64,000 bases of DNA from Diadophis punctatus similis (GCA_023053685.1 JALIGW010000028.1:6918501-6982500); one strand, 5' to 3'. Numbered from the stretch's first letter, positions 11,866 through 24,475 are shown. Notes: generated from the letters alone by a model not told the origin. Translations and numbers: made by a program.

Positions 11866-12227
11866 ATAGCTGCAAGTCCCTGGACCAGCTGAGCCTCACA
11901 ATCCCAGTGGCAGGACATCCCGTTTCACCTGCCCATCCTCTCTCAGGATGTCCGGTACCCAGTGTGCCACCAGCTGCAGAACCTGTTCCTCACTTACAAA
12001 CGCCAAACTCAGAGCCCCAGACTATGGCCCGTGAATGCCCGCAGAGCTCCAAACCACCCAGCGGCTCTAAATCTGGCCTCCGGAATACCACTAGCTGCTT
12101 GCACGTATCTGACAGCAAAACAGTTGGAAGTCACCTGCATCCAAAGCAGCAACGCATCAACCGGAGGAGAGCCACAAATGGCTGGATACCCATTGGAGCG
12201 GCATCTGAGAAGGCTGTCTATGTTGTG
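11866..12227 (+). CDS. BAHD1: BAHD1 coding exon upstream of the BAH-domain exons
   Basis: This internal exon encodes about 120 residues of BAHD1 (bromo adjacent homology domain containing 1), a nuclear heterochromatin factor. The stretch just upstream of the BAH domain is mostly Pro/Ser-rich and low in complexity, but its end ([20 protein letters not shown]) matches BAHD1 as I know it. The acceptor is a pyrimidine-rich tract ending TTGTAG at 11861-11865. The donor is GTAAGC at 12228. The exon enters with two bases that complete a codon begun in the previous exon and leaves at a codon boundary, so it joins the next exon in frame (YVV then NEPEP). No upstream coding exon was found within the window, so the long 5' coding part must lie further left. 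The frame is open throughout. Confidence 0.88.
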
Positions 12228-12377
12228 GTAAGCATTCTGCAATTGACTTTTCTTGTTAGCAGGCAGAGCTGAGAATGAATATATAAAGCTGTGATGCTTT
12301 CTCCCATATTTGGGTACACCAGGATAATACAACAGAAAAACATATATAACCCTTTCCTGGTGAAGAGCTGATAGGGA

Positions 12378-12475
12378 ATAGAGCCTGTGGCCTAGTGGCT
12401 AAGCTGCTGCCTTACAAGGCAGGCGGCCCAGGTTCAAATCCCAGTAAGGGTATGGCTATCTGACGAGAGCTAAAT
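12378..12475 (+). mobile_element. tRNA-derived SINE head in the BAHD1 intron
   Basis: TGTGGCCTAGTGGCTAAGCT, GCTGCCTTACAAGGCAGG and CCCAGGTTCAAATCCCAG give a tRNA-like A-box and a near-perfect B-box (GGTTCAAATCC). Intronic and co-oriented with BAHD1. Confidence 0.7.
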
Positions 12476-13103
12476 AGCTTGAAATAGATCTATAATAGTC
12501 TCCCTTTATTTTCATTTATCAGCAAAAAATGCTACACACACACATATATATAAATAAAATAAAGAAGCAGCATATAGTAAAGAAGCAAAACAATTTTGGT
12601 TACATCAGGATTGTTTGTGACATAATGTTTTATTGCCTTTCGGTGTAGGAAGAAAAGAATCTTACCTTTACTGTAATCATTGCAATCTAAATCTTAGCTA
12701 TTTGGGACAGGAGCAGAATGCCTTGTAGCAATTTCTCAGCAAAGATAGCAAGGCAAAGAGGCTAGTCATAGCTTGTCTTTGACTTAACAGTCTTGCTCTG
12801 ATCATTTTTAAAGTATACTTTGTTTGAGAAATATATTGGAAGACTTTCCTAGAAGATATTTAAATGACCTTTTTTTTAAAAAAATCAGAAAAATAATAGA
12901 TTTGTTAAAAACTAAATTAAACTATAAATTATACTTATTATACGTGTATGTATTTGTATAGGAGAAATAAATATTAGGTGCTGTAATGAAGTATACTATA
13001 CTTGTTAAGGAAGTACTGTATCTCTTTCAGAGTGCTGTTCACAGCAAAGTCTTCAAACATCAGCCATCTTTCTTTAGGCAATAAAATAACAGTCCTAATA
13101 TTG

Positions 13104-13265
13104 GAAGCCAGTTTGGTCAAGTGGTTAAGGCATCAGGCTACAAACCAGGAGACTGAATTCTAATCTGATTTTAGGCATGAAAGCCAGCTGGGTGACTTAA
13201 GGCGAGCCATTCTCTCTCAGGCCAACTCACCTAACTGGGTTGTTGTAACAAAATTAAGAGGAGGA
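13104..13265 (+). mobile_element. tRNA-derived SINE (Sauria-like head)
   Basis: GCCAGTTTGGTCAAGTGGTT and AAGGCATCAGGCTACAAACC form the tRNA-like head. It is followed by a CAGCTGGGTGACTTAAGGCG segment and CTGGGTTGTTGTAACAAAA. Confidence 0.7.
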
Positions 13266-13952
13266 AGCAGTATTAGATATGATAGTTGCCTTATTTATAA
13301 AAATAATATTGTCTCTCATGTCAAAAGTGCAGGAACTAGAAAGGGGGAAATTATTAATTTAAATTTAAAAAGATTAAAATCTTTAATAAAAAAATTATAT
13401 ACCGGTAGTTCTAGCCCAATGTTGGGTCTCATTGATGGCAGGGATATTTCCGAACAGCAAGTCATTCTGTATGCACATTGGTTCCAAGGTTATTATAAAT
13501 TCCTAATATTATAAATCTATAGTAATTTATAAATATAATTATACAAATATACTATACAAATATAAATATTTGTAAATTATAAATAATTTATAAATGTACA
13601 TTATTATAAAAATAATAAAGGCGGGATTAAAAAATGTTTTTAAAAAGCTGAACTCTGAGAAGGTAAAATTCCTGTTTAAAAATTTACTAAGGTTTGGTGA
13701 TTGTGAACTCCATCTTTACCCCCAAAAAAATTGCTGCAAGACAGATTCTAAAACTGCACCACTAGTATTCACCCATGTTGCTACCAAATATGACATTGGA
13801 GTTACTGTATATTCAAATTTTGTAAACACTTCAAAATGGCTAATGAGACAATTAGTTGCAATCCCCTAAATAATTGATCATTTGATGGACTTTAATGGAA
13901 TTCTGTAATCTGCAATTGGAGGCAAGTGCTTCTCTACTGTAAAACCCTGCAG

Positions 13953-14125
13953 CAGCAGCCCCCAACCTTTTGGGCACCAGGGACCGGTTCCGTGGAGAGA
14001 AGTATTCCCACGGACCGGAGGGGGCGTGGTTTCGCACACTGCCAGCGTCCCATGGATGGGGCTTCACTTGTTTGCGCGACCCGGCTTCTGGCATGCCCCC
14101 ATGGAGCGGGGGTTGTGGACCCCTG
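13953..14125. mobile_element. hAT MITE in the BAHD1 intron
   Basis: It starts CAGCAGCCCCCAACC and ends TTGTGGACCCCTG. The flanking 8-mers CCCTGCAG and CCCTACAG match at 7 of 8. Interior ACCAGGGACCGGTTCCGTGG is shared with 4704-4891. Confidence 0.85.
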
Positions 14126-14162
14126 CCCTACAGAACAAGGTATTCTATAAAATCATTTAGAG

Positions 14163-14297
14163 CAGAGGTCTTCAAACTTGGCAACTTTAAGACTTGTGGA
14201 CTTCAACTCCCAGAATTCTCCAGCCAGCATAGCTGGCTGGAGAATTCTGGGAATTGAAGTCCACAAGTCTTAAAGTTGCCAAGTTTGGGGACCCCTG
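14163..14297. mobile_element. Palindromic hAT MITE in the BAHD1 intron
   Basis: It starts CAGAGGTCTTCAAACTTGGC and ends CAAGTTTGGGGACCCCTG, forming a hairpin across ~135 bp. The flanking 8-mers ATTTAGAG and ACTTAGAG match at 7 of 8. Confidence 0.88.
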
Positions 14298-14459
14298 ACT
14301 TAGAGGTAGTCCTTGACTTAGGATAGCAATTGGGACTGAAATTTCCATTGTTAAACAATGCGATTGTAAAGTGCGACCACATTGTTTAGCAACCGCAATC
14401 CCTGCAGTCCTGGTTGCAAACATTAACCAATTCCCATAGTCATTAGGCAGTTATGGTCA

Positions 14460-14935
14460 GCATGTGTCTCACCCCACTAGGACTGGCCTCCCCACCTGTG
14501 TTGGCAGAGGAGGCATGTTGCGGACCCCCTTAGTCAAAGAATTCAAGCTAGTGGGGTCCAGGAGATAAGGGCCTTCTCTGCCATGGCTCCTGCCCTTTGA
14601 AACATCTTACTCCTGAGGTGAGATCAGTTCTCACCCTTCTGACCACCTGCAAGAACCTGAAGAACTGGCTCTGCCAGATGGCTTGGAGCCCCAATGCGGG
14701 AGCATCACACTGGAGGTGGTTAATAGATTAAGAGGCAATCCTACACCCACCCACCCGCCACTGGGTATCCTGTTCCTTCCCTCCCCATCTTTTAATTTTA
14801 TTTTAACTATGATTTCCATTTTTATTGTTTTAGAAATATTTATCCGTCAGGATTTTAATGTTTTAATACTGTAAGCCATCCAGAGACCTTTCAATACGAG
14901 TTGTGGGGAGCAAATCAATAAGTTTAATAAATAAA
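14460..14935 (+). mobile_element. L2 LINE 3' fragment
   Basis: Plus-strand text decodes in pieces to the L2 ORF2 end (AFSAMAPAL, ...LKNWLCQMAW). It closes with a GTAAGCCATCCAGAGACC 3' UTR and an AATAAATAAATAAA tail. Surrounding sequence (14306-14460 and 15070-15200) resembles pogo-type MITE pieces. Confidence 0.65.
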
Positions 14936-15442
14936 TAAAATGTCAGTACAATGGGGCTGGGGGGGGGGGAAGGGTAAATGGGTGGAGAGACACACTCTAG
15001 CGACCAGCAATCTTTCCAACTGGAATCCGCATTGCCTTTCTTGGGAAGCAGCAAGGAAGGTTACAAATGGTGATCATGAAGTGCTGCAACTGATTGTAAG
15101 TGCAAATCGGTTGCCAAGTGACCAAATCTCAGTCACATGACCATGGCGGTGCTGGGAAAGCCAAAGCTCCGAGGCCCATTTGTTGGTTCGGATGTAGGTG
15201 GCAGACTACTAGTACTCAGTGTGCTTTCTATTTATGCTTCTTTCTTCTGAAATTCAGCCCTTGCAATCTTTTCTCAGTTCAGATTCTCTCATTTATATTT
15301 GCATTTGGCACTCATGGCCACTTTTTACAAATTATAATCCTGTAGATATATGGATGGCTTCTTGGGCAACTTGGTATCCAATGTCTATCAGTAAATGCTA
15401 GACGTGGGCAGAATAAGACTACACCCATTTATGACATGGTAG

Positions 15443-15592
15443 ATTAACAGATGAACAGAGTTGGAAGGGACCTTGCAGATCATCTAGTCCAACCCCCTGC
15501 CCAAGCAGGAGACCCTACATCTGCCTCTACCTAGGATCGAACTCACAACCTCCTGATTGTGAGGCAAGAGCTCCACCTCTAGGCCACAGATA
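15443..15592 (-). mobile_element. tRNA-derived SINE with CR1-like tail, complete
   Basis: On the minus strand a tRNA-like head (TGTGGCCTAGAGGTGGAGCT, B-box AGTTCGATCC) leads through GTAGAGGCAGATGTAGGGTC to the CR1-like tail (GGGGGTTGGACTAGATGATC, AGGTCCCTTCCAACTCTG). Other copies are at 8808, 11600 and 44603. Confidence 0.85.
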
Positions 15593-16019
15593 AATGCACA
15601 GATCTAGCCAGAGTAATAAATGAGGCTACCCCCATGGAATTTTTGTCCAGTCACTGTCCCAGGCAGTTTCTTGGTTTTTTGAAAAGTTGAGTGAAATGAA
15701 ATGATTGAAAAAAATGTTTGATTGTGGCCAAAAACCAGAAACCACAACCGAACTTTGGTACAAGCTCATGTTTTGAGACCCCTTCAGTGTCAATACAAAT
15801 GACAAAGTTCTCCTCTGCAGTTATTGTGTCCATTGATTCTGTCTAGCAACTGTGTTCAGAGTGACCCAGAATCTTTTAGGAGAGGATGGGTAGAACAAAC
15901 TCCCTGCAGACACACCGCATAAATTAGAGAATTTCCTTGCAGATAAAGTAACCTCTGTCTGCTCCGGATGGCGAGAGTCCATTTCAGAGAGTGAGGCATT
16001 GCTTGGTGTTGCTACTTAG

Positions 16020-16278
16020 AATTTTATTTATTTATTTATTTTGTGAGATTTATATACCGCCTCATAGTGCAAGAACTCTCTAAGCGGTTTACACCATTAA
16101 GCAATGTATATATTTACATTGCCCCCAACAATCTGGGTCCTCATTTTACCTACCTAGGAAGGGTGGAAGGCTGAGTCAACCCTGAGCCGGTGAGATTTGA
16201 ACAGCTGAACTCAAATGATCACAGTCAGCTAAAGTAGCCTGCAATACTGCTCTCTAACCTCTGCGCCACCTCGGCTCT
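16020..16278 (-). mobile_element. tRNA-derived SINE with L2-like tail
   Basis: On the minus strand it starts GAGCCGAGGTGGCGCAGAGG, has a tRNA-like head and then TGACTCAGCCTTCCACCCTT. It ends with an L2-like tail (AAACCGCTTAGAGAGTTCTT) and an AAATAAATAAATAAA stretch. Same family at 26040, 45441 and 46612. Confidence 0.85.
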
Positions 16279-17324
16279 TTCCAATACTTTTGATCTTGTG
16301 GAGTCCAACCAAGGAAGTAGATTGAATCTTCTGAAATACTAAATCTGACCTCCTGCATGTCCTTTCTGGCTTGTTTGGGGAGATGCAAGTAGATAGCTCC
16401 AAGAGATCATCTTGGGGCAGGCATCATGCCACCTGTCTTTAAAAAAAAGGGTGGTAGTACATTGTCTCCCATTTGGACAATTCTTGCCTAGTTTCTAATC
16501 TCTTTCCTTCTTCAAACATGTGGTGGGAAATTAGCAACAAGAGATTTCTAGATGAAATCTTTCCATCGGGATTCATACTTGATCATGGGACAGAAATGGC
16601 ATTGGTTGCTGGAATTTCAGTGGTGGTGGTGGGGAGCGCATCTCACATCAGTGTTTCATACCAATGCCTGTCTGGAAACTGTATGGGAATGATTTTGAAA
16701 AAATGTCATTGACCTAAATCTTAAAATAAAAGTCTTTACAGGGTTATTTTCTCCAGTTTGAGAGTGACACCTCTCTCCCCCTCCCCAAAATTTGATTCTT
16801 TCTTTGAGCATCATTTTTATTCCAGATCTTATTACTTGGAGTATCGAGGTTGGTAACTTCTTTCTCACAGATTTCTTTCGGCAATTCCATTTTATTTTGT
16901 GACCACACCATTGTAAACATTCTAAAAACTTATTTTCAGAGGAATTCTAAAAGCACAGGAAGTATGGTGTAACATACTTTTTCTGGTAACACATGGAACA
17001 TATTAGAAATGTACAATAGCAGTGAGAGAGGGAGAACTGTTATCGATGGACAAATCTATATAAAAGTGTGCATTTAAGTACATACTATAGCTAGAGTTGG
17101 TTTCAACTTTTCCATTTTGAAACTTCTAACCATAACACACATTTTGTATAGATCTTTATTATGTGTGTGGGCAAAGAAATGTAATAGCACAAAAAGATTT
17201 CATCATGTAGGATTATCCACACGTGTCCACACATAGATGTTTGGTTACAGTGCTTATAGCGGACTAATTTTTTATTTTTTTCCCTTCTGCTCAATTCTTG
17301 GAGACTGCCTGGACCAATCCCTGC
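16279..17324. other. BAHD1: Intronic DNA without recognised features
   Basis: Part of the 5.8-kb BAHD1 intron between 12228 and 18040. No exon-like or repeat-like segment was recognised. Confidence 0.4.
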
Positions 17325-17495
17325 ATTTTCTTGGCAAGGTTTTTCAGAAGTGATTTAGCCTCCTTCCTTAAGGCTAAGAGAAAGTGACTCACCCAAAGTC
17401 ACCCAGCTGGCTTGGTGCCCAAGGTGGAATTAGAACTCAAAAGTCTCTTGGTTTCTAGCCTCGTACTTTAACCACTAACCATACTGGCTCTAGCA
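17325..17495 (-). mobile_element. Sauria-like SINE, antisense in the BAHD1 intron
   Basis: The minus strand reads GAGCCAGTATGGTTAGTGGT, TAAAGTACGAGGCTAGAAAC and AGCCAGCTGGGTGACTTTGG, the tRNA-like head and body of a Sauria-type SINE. Confidence 0.75.
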
Positions 17496-18040
17496 GAACA
17501 AATATCTGGCAACAATTCTCACATGGCAAAACATATTTTCAATGCACATCTTGGGAACCGGAAAATAAGGATTTAAAAGTGTAGCGGGCATGGTCCTTCA
17601 ATCGTTTAACGCTTTGCAACCAAGAGCGGTTCAGTATCAGTGGTCACACAATAATGATTTCTACACCAGACAGGTTAAAATGGATTAATGGGGTATTAGC
17701 CCTACAGTCTCCCACGGAGCCAGGCCTTGGTCCTTAAAATGAATCTGAACTAAGTAAAATGACTTGAATATTTCTTCTTCTCGGCTTTAGTAATCGTTAC
17801 CTTTCATTTGAGCAGCATGTTTTGCTTCTGAAATTAACCCGCTGGGAAGAGAGAAGCATCCTGCTGTTCTGTACGATCCGTCTTCTCCACAGGTTCTTTA
17901 GCAATAAAGACACCCTTTTTTGGCAGGAAGCTGTCTACTTGGTGTAGGTGGATTAGTGGAGGCTGCTGGTGTATGTTTCTCAGTATTGTTTTTGCAGACT
18001 CACTCCTTTTCTTGGCTCTCTCTCTTGTCAATATTTGTAG

Positions 18041-18200
18041 AATGAGCCAGAACCAGCTGTTCGTAAGAGCTACCAGGCCGTGGAAAGAGATGGAGAAATC
18101 ATTCGGGTTCGGGATACAGTCCTTCTGAAATCAGGGCCACGGAAGAAATCAATGCCTTATGTGGCTAAGATATCTGCCCTGTGGGAAGACCCCAAAACAG
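18041..18200 (+). CDS. BAHD1: BAHD1 exon, start of the BAH domain
   Basis: The exon encodes [18 protein letters not shown] and onward through the first strands of the BAH domain ([33 protein letters not shown]). The acceptor is ATATTTGTAG ending at 18040. The donor GTATTG starts at 18201. The exon starts at a codon boundary and ends after the first base of a Gly codon, which the next exon completes. In BAHD1 this domain is reported to read H3K27me3 and to work with HDAC and MIER partners in gene silencing; that role is family knowledge and not visible here. The VRDTVLL and YVAKI blocks are typical BAH strands. No disruption is seen. Confidence 0.95.
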
Positions 18201-18559
18201 GTATTGAGCACAAAACATAATGGCCAATTATATGATGGATGTTAGCTGTGTAATAATGTATTTGTTTACAAAAGATTTGTGGAATTGGGAGTGGGCGGGG
18301 TGTGTGTGTGTGCCTGACAATCGTTCTGCATATCATTCCCTGTGTACCTGTCTACCAAAGGCCCAGTGTGACAGAAATCCTTAGAATGTAAAAGGCATAT
18401 AAATGATTCAGACAACCTATCTGTATCCATGATGGTAATACTTGCAAGCTTGGGTCAGGTCAGGAAGATCCAAGATAGGAAATTAAATTAACCTGGAAGT
18501 CCAGTTGGTAACCTCTGGAGCTTTCTTTCATTTACATCATCACTTTAATAAGACAGTTG

Positions 18560-19260
18560 ATGCCTATAGACATTCTCAGCCATCCAAGTCATGATTGTCC
18601 CAAAGGTGCTTTTTCAGGGGTGGGTTCTAACTTACCTTGCTGCCGGTTCGCTTCCTCCCGCGCCATGTGGTCACGCCTTATGGGCACGCATGTGCAGTGC
18701 CAAAAAATCCAACCCCCCCCCCCAAAAGCTGAAAACAAGATGGCGACGCATGCACAGTGCCGGAAACTCAGCTTCTGCGCATGCGCAGAAGAAAAAAAAA
18801 ACTGAAAAAATGCCCCCCTCCCCATTTTTTAAAAAAAAATCGATTTGTTTTTTTAAAAAAAGATGGCGGCATCCACGGACCGGCACCGACAGAACCGTGA
18901 CATCATCGTGACGTCACCAGCGGTTCCGTGACATCATTCGTGACAATCATTGTGACGTCACCAGCGGTTTGCTACTGGTTCGGGCGAACCGGTCCAAACT
19001 GGGAGGAACCCACCTCTGTGCTTTTTCAAAAGGCAACTAGACTGTTTTTTCCTTGATGACATTTTGCATCTCACCTGAGAAGTTTATTTATTTATTTATT
19101 TAGTGCTCTTATATGCCTCCCTGGGGACTCAGGGCGGCATATAAGTTCTGAATGACTGAACTGAAAAAAGCTTCTTGGATGAGAAGCAAAACGTCTTCAA
19201 GGAAAAACTAAGTTTAGTTGCCTTTTGAAAAAGCACATTTGGGACAATATAATTGATGGT
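18560..19260. repeat. Interrupted palindromic repeat hosting a hAT
   Basis: The left arm (CCCAAAGGTGCTTTTTCA... AAGGCAACTAGACTG) is mirrored by the right arm (AGTTGCCTTTTGAAAAAGCA, CATTTGGGAC) around GAAGCTTCTTGGATGAGAAG. A hAT element (18615-19018) lies in the left arm, and an L2-like tail (19083-19165) in the middle. The same palindrome occurs at 33490-33690. Confidence 0.75.
18615..19018. mobile_element. hAT MITE with exact TSD in the BAHD1 intron
   Basis: It starts CAGGGGTGGGTTCTAACTTA and ends GGGAGGAACCCACCTCTG, with a perfect TSD TGCTTTTT (18607-18614, 19019-19026). It carries a perfect NRF1-like 12-mer at 18776-18787. Confidence 0.93.
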
Positions 19261-22250
19261 GATCCCTAATCATTAGCCCAATGGGAAAGGAACAGCCTAT
19301 ATCCCCAAATTATCTTTATTTCTTATTTTCATTTCTATGGCAGCATGGCCAGTGGCATCATTTAAGGACCAGATTTCAATGTGAATTCTACCAATCTGCC
19401 CCATTGGACACCACCACTGATACCTTCAAACTTTGCCTGCATATCCTCACTCAAATTCTGAGGATTATCACTTTGACAGTTTTTCCACTTAATCAGACCA
19501 CCTATTTCACTCTTTCATTTATCTCCTGACCCAATAGCATCTGTTTCCTGAATTACAAATTACCTTGAGAACATGCATGAAATTTAAGGGTATTAATACT
19601 ATCTTCTCTTTTAACACTTGATACCAAATTCTATTATTGTAGGTGCTTCTCAAATCTCAAGCTTACTAAAATCTAGTGTATTGAAGGAGAGGCTGTTACA
19701 TCAGATTTCTGGGTTTTTATTATAATTTGAGTACGTAGCACAATCTTTTTAAGGATTTGTTTGTCATTCTCCCTTATTCTTCATGTTAAGGTTCTTGAGA
19801 TCTTCCAGAAGTTTTCAGTAAAGTCAGCCACATATATTCAAGTCTTCAAAGCTTTTAGTTCAATAGTATCTTTAGAGATGATAAAAGAGATGGGTTTAAG
19901 AAACTGAAACACTTCAACATGATAGAGAAATCTAGATGATGATGATTCTTCAAAACCTGCGTTTACTAAAATTGGTTTGTTTTAATTGGTTTACAACATT
20001 CCTGTTCTCCCATTACAAAAGTTACAACACAGGAAATATCTTTTAGTAGATGTTCTTTTCTTTAGTTTCTAAGGTGTACCATGATTACTCATCTCTCTTC
20101 TCATTATCCAAATATACCTGTCAGAGACAATTGTTGCTCTTTTTAATCCATCTTTGAAAACAGATTCACAGAACCTTTCATCTTCTCCATGTCTCAGGCT
20201 TTGAGATGTCTTATTTGCATTCTGCTGTATCGTTTCCCTTCATAGGGGCAGTTCTAGATTCACACTGACCAGACTACTCTGGGAAAATGCTGTAAGCCTT
20301 CCCCAGCTGGCTCAATAAATACTGTAACTAGTGGATTATGGCAGTTTCTATTTCAGGATTTAGTCCACAAAGCTTTCTGTATTTAACTGTTCTCAGTTAT
20401 AACTCCCACAATCATCATCTGAAAAGCTGACTTTGTCACCTGTGCAGCTTACACTTCATTCTTGTGTAGGGTTGAATCTTCTTGGAGGATTCACAACTGA
20501 CGTCCCCATCATAGTTGAATTACCCACTGAAAAAGCTTCCTAATTAATGAATATGGGTGTCACCTGTTTGCTCCTATTATGTTAATCATCTAGAATTCTT
20601 GGCATTCTTCAACTATGTACAAAGTTCAGTCCTGTGTTTTGGAATCAGGTGGACCAGCTGTTTTTGTATATCAACAAAAATGTAGAACTCGCTCCTCATT
20701 CGTGTTGCAACTAATCTAGGATATCAGTGTTTAATCCACAAGACATTGCCAAACCATCCCACAATAAATAGTTCTCCTAACACATGACAAGGAAGGTAAT
20801 TAATCCAACAACCCTTCAGATAGCAGCATGGGTTTTTTGCCGTTCTCTTTCCAAGTAAGGACTGTGTCTCACAACTTGACCGAACAGTGCTTATACTAAT
20901 AAAGAGGCTTCTTTTTCTACTTGTATTTTGGCGATTGGAACATTTCAGTGTTCCTCACAGCGTATATTTAAATTCTACTTTTTTGTGGAGTCAGCAAAAC
21001 TTTCCTTATATTTTGTACATATGTATTTAGCAACCATTTTGCCTACCATATAGAAGTGATCATTTCTTGCTTGGTGTTCTCTCCTTTTATCAATGATCTC
21101 ATTGCCTCTAACTCTGTTAAATCACCGTTTCATCATTTGTCTCTTGTCTTTTCCTGTTTGATTGCAAAACTCAAACAACAGTTCTATAGCTTCTTAACTT
21201 TAGAGTTGTTATCAGTTACCTCAGCTTGCACTCCTCATTCCTTGAGTATTGATCAATTCTGTTTCTGGTTTAACAAAGAATTTTGTTTTTTTTAAAAATC
21301 ACAAAAATCACATCAGCCTTTTTTTTCCAAGCTAATTTCTTTTGCCGTCCAATCAAACACAATCCCTTTGGGCAAACCCTTTGCTTGCAGGCATCAGTCA
21401 GACTTCGGCCAACTATGCTGGTTGTGCTACTTCCTTTCACCCTTCCTCTCAACTGCTTCTGTGGATGTGAGGAGCCCATGAAGAGTTTCCCAGTGTCAGT
21501 GCAAATGATTTGCCAAATGAGTGACAGTTATAACTCTGCTACATTTGATCAGGGGGAAAAGGCCTCTTTGCCATCTCATGGTCCAGCAAGTCTTCTTCTA
21601 CAGCCTTTGCCTCCTGGCCAACCAATGGTATACTAAGTCTTGTTGTGGAACCTTTCTTATTCTCTCATTGTTTGTGTTTTGCAAAGTCACAACCTAATTG
21701 TAGCTTTCTACATCATAGAAATGCAAAAACTGAATGTAGCCCTCACCATCCTACTTGCAGCTCCAAGAGCTGTTCCCTCAGTAGAAGTGGGAGGATGGGC
21801 AACTATTCTGAACCTTTTTATCACGCTATGAGCTTGGGGAGTTAGATTTCATATAAAACCAGCAAGAGGTTGTAGACTGTGTGGCCTTCGTTAAACATTA
21901 TTATCTTGATATTAGAATTGGAAGTTCATTGAGGGCAATGATCCACCTTTTGTTCAATTAGTCAAATGTGTGTTGCACAAGGAACTATGAGAATAATAGT
22001 TTGCTTATACAACACGCACACCACCTTTGCTCAAGTGGACTACACTTTTTTCCTGTTTTGTTCTTCAATCTGGGGAAACTGAGATAGGTGAGAACTTCCC
22101 ACTAAAAATATCCCCTGCAGCTCTCACTAGCTTCTAGTGTTGGTTATGCATGGAGGCATTTCCTATATGTATGAATGCACTAGTGAGCACTATTAGAGGT
22201 AAGCAGACTGTCTTTATGTTCTACTTCATGTTGGTGTGTTAGAGTATTTT
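19166..22250. other. BAHD1: 3 kb of intronic DNA without assignable features
   Basis: Inside the BAHD1 intron 18201-22280. It differs in texture from its neighbours (few SINE or hAT pieces, C/T-rich on the plus strand), with medium open frames at 21056-21295 and 21283-21636 that match nothing I can name. A decayed retroelement is possible. Confidence 0.35.
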
Positions 22251-22280
22251 AAAAAGAAAAACTACTTTATTCCTTTCTAG

Positions 22281-22357
22281 GGGAATTGATGATGAGCCTC
22301 CTGTGGTATTATAGACCAGAGCACACTCAGGGTGGCCGTAATTCTAGCATGCATCAG
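22281..22357 (+). CDS. BAHD1: BAHD1 exon, central BAH domain
   Basis: This 77-bp exon encodes [19 protein letters not shown] and then RNSSMHQ. It contains the most conserved BAH block (LLWYYRPEH), whose aromatic residues sit where BAH histone readers build the methyl-lysine cage; that correspondence is inference from the family. The acceptor is TTCCTTTCTAG ending at 22280. The donor GTGAGT starts at 22358. It enters in phase 1 and leaves at a codon boundary, compatible with both neighbours. The junction to the next exon reads MHQ-NEIF, and this short linker could vary among species. Confidence 0.95.
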
Positions 22358-23734
22358 GTGAGTATTTGGCCATGATGATGAGGAATGGAAGTTCAGGACA
22401 TTAAAACGAGTCAGCAAAGACGGTGATGGTTCTGATGGTTCTAATCCTTCAACCGCTTATTTGCAAAGAAAAGGAGGATCATTTTATGTTCCTGCTTTAA
22501 CAAATGCTTAGTGTTTATTTTACAGTTGGGCCACTTCTTTCTAGACATGGGAACATTTCCATTGTTCCATAAGCCAGAGAAAGTAGCAAAGACTACATTA
22601 AAGACTAACACATTTATTGCTTTGGGTGTTTCTGCTGTACCAAACTAACATAGCTGCCCTCTGGAATAAGTTGAGAAGTAATTTGAGTGGCAAGGCATTT
22701 AAAGACTTTCCATTACCTCACCCCAAACATTCATAATTTTATAAACAATCCTAAATTACGCTGAAAGTGTCCTTTTATCTCTCTGAATTTGTTACAGAAT
22801 AGTTCTTGTTCATATTTTAAAGTTGGCTTTCCTTCACTTTAAGACACGAAAGCTATGGAAGCATTCGCTGTTAAAACTGCAAGGTTATCTTAAAGGCTGG
22901 ATTTTCCCCCCTGCTAAGACATACAATATATTGTTACAATGCTACTTTCTCAGATTGGTGTTTTATAGTACAATAAATGCAGAGGTTCTCTATCATTATG
23001 GCAATTTTGGTCCATCTATATGTTCTTTTTCTCTGTTAAGACTTCGGATGTAGGAAAATTGCTTTTTTCAGTAGCAACAAAAAATATTCTCTCACCTCTT
23101 CCCCTCTCCCCAACTAGCTATTCCTATTATTAACTGTAATTCCAATTACAATGACCCCCTGATAGGATGATCCAACCAGCTTTGATGCCTCCAGATCTAA
23201 AATTTCTAGACTAACCCAGCAAAAATATGAGTGCCGTTGCCTTTTAGTTTAAAATTGAGCTTTGAGAGAGTGAGCACTTTGAAAAAAGGCCATAATTGAT
23301 TTGAAGTGTTTTCAGATTGATCCTAGAAATAAAAATATAAGAGCTACTTGAAAATGAAGTCATCTTCTGGTCAAATTATATAAGCGAATGAAGGGCTGTG
23401 AAATGTCTATTCATATTTCTGAATTGGCTGACTTCCATTTTAGCTAGATACTTTACATTTCATATAAAATAATATGTAATCTATTTCAATTAAATTTCTT
23501 TCTTGGCTCCCTCAAAGAAGTGCTGTTTAAAGTGCTGTTTTTTCATGCACACATGAAATGCCTGGTATAACGGTTACATAACTTAAATAAATAAATAACG
23601 TAATGTATTGATAGGTTGTTGTAAACGCTCTCATAAATTAATGCGAATAAGTACTGACATCCACCTCCTTTTCCCTACATCCAAGGAACTAAGGTGGAAA
23701 TTATTAGTCACTAAATGTATGCATTTAAACTTCA

Positions 23735-23965
23735 AAAAGCCTGATGTGCTATTAAGTGCTGGGATAGGACCAGAGAGATCCAGGTTCAGGGTTCAAGTCT
23801 ACCTTGGATGTGAAAGTTCACTGGGTAGCTTTGGGCCAATTGTTATTTCTCAGATCAGCTTACCTCAGGATAGTTCTTGTGAGAAGAAAATTAGAAGAAG
23901 GAATGATTTGATGCCACCTATAGCTCCTGAAGTAAAAGCAGGATATACATTTACTAAACAAACAA
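23735..23965 (+). mobile_element. tRNA-derived SINE, degenerate
   Basis: AGGTTCAGGGTTCAAGTCTA preserves a B-box. It is followed by ACTGGGTAGCTTTGGGCCAA and a GCAGGATATACATTTACTAA tail, the layout of a Sauria/MIR-like SINE. Confidence 0.6.
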
Positions 23966-24475
23966 ATATGTTCATTATTGCTATGTTACAACATAGAAGT
24001 CAACTAACTGGACACTTAGAGCAGTATCTCATTTAAAAAAAACAGAGACTAATATTGCCTTCAGTAGCCTTGACATATCTTTTTTGCTTTTAAACCACCC
24101 CTGTTAAAAAAACATTAGATCCCACACTAGGCCTTCAGAGAATAAATATATTCTTTGATTAAAATGTGCATCTTGGCGATGAAACGTTTGCCTCGCTTAG
24201 TATATGGGCTCAGAAGATTACACTCCAGAAGGTGAACGAAAAACCAACACACTGAATGCTTTATAAATGACTTGAAAATGTAACCATTAATGTTTAAATC
24301 ATCACATGTTGGTCTCCTAATACAACCGACCTACTTCTTGGTAGAACTGGGCTTAAAGATGTAACCTGAAGAGCATGTAAAAATAGGATATATACTTTAA
24401 CACACCACAGACAAAAAACATGCGATGGAAGAATGTTCTTGCCAGACTCTGATCCCCTTGTACACTTTCTTGCAG

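Noticed and set aside
12378..12475. A functional tRNA gene
   Set aside because: The A- and B-boxes are part of a SINE head; no complete cloverleaf is formed.
23608..24036. 142-codon frame just before a BAHD1 exon
   Set aside because: It covers a degenerate tRNA-derived SINE and has no splice or homology support.
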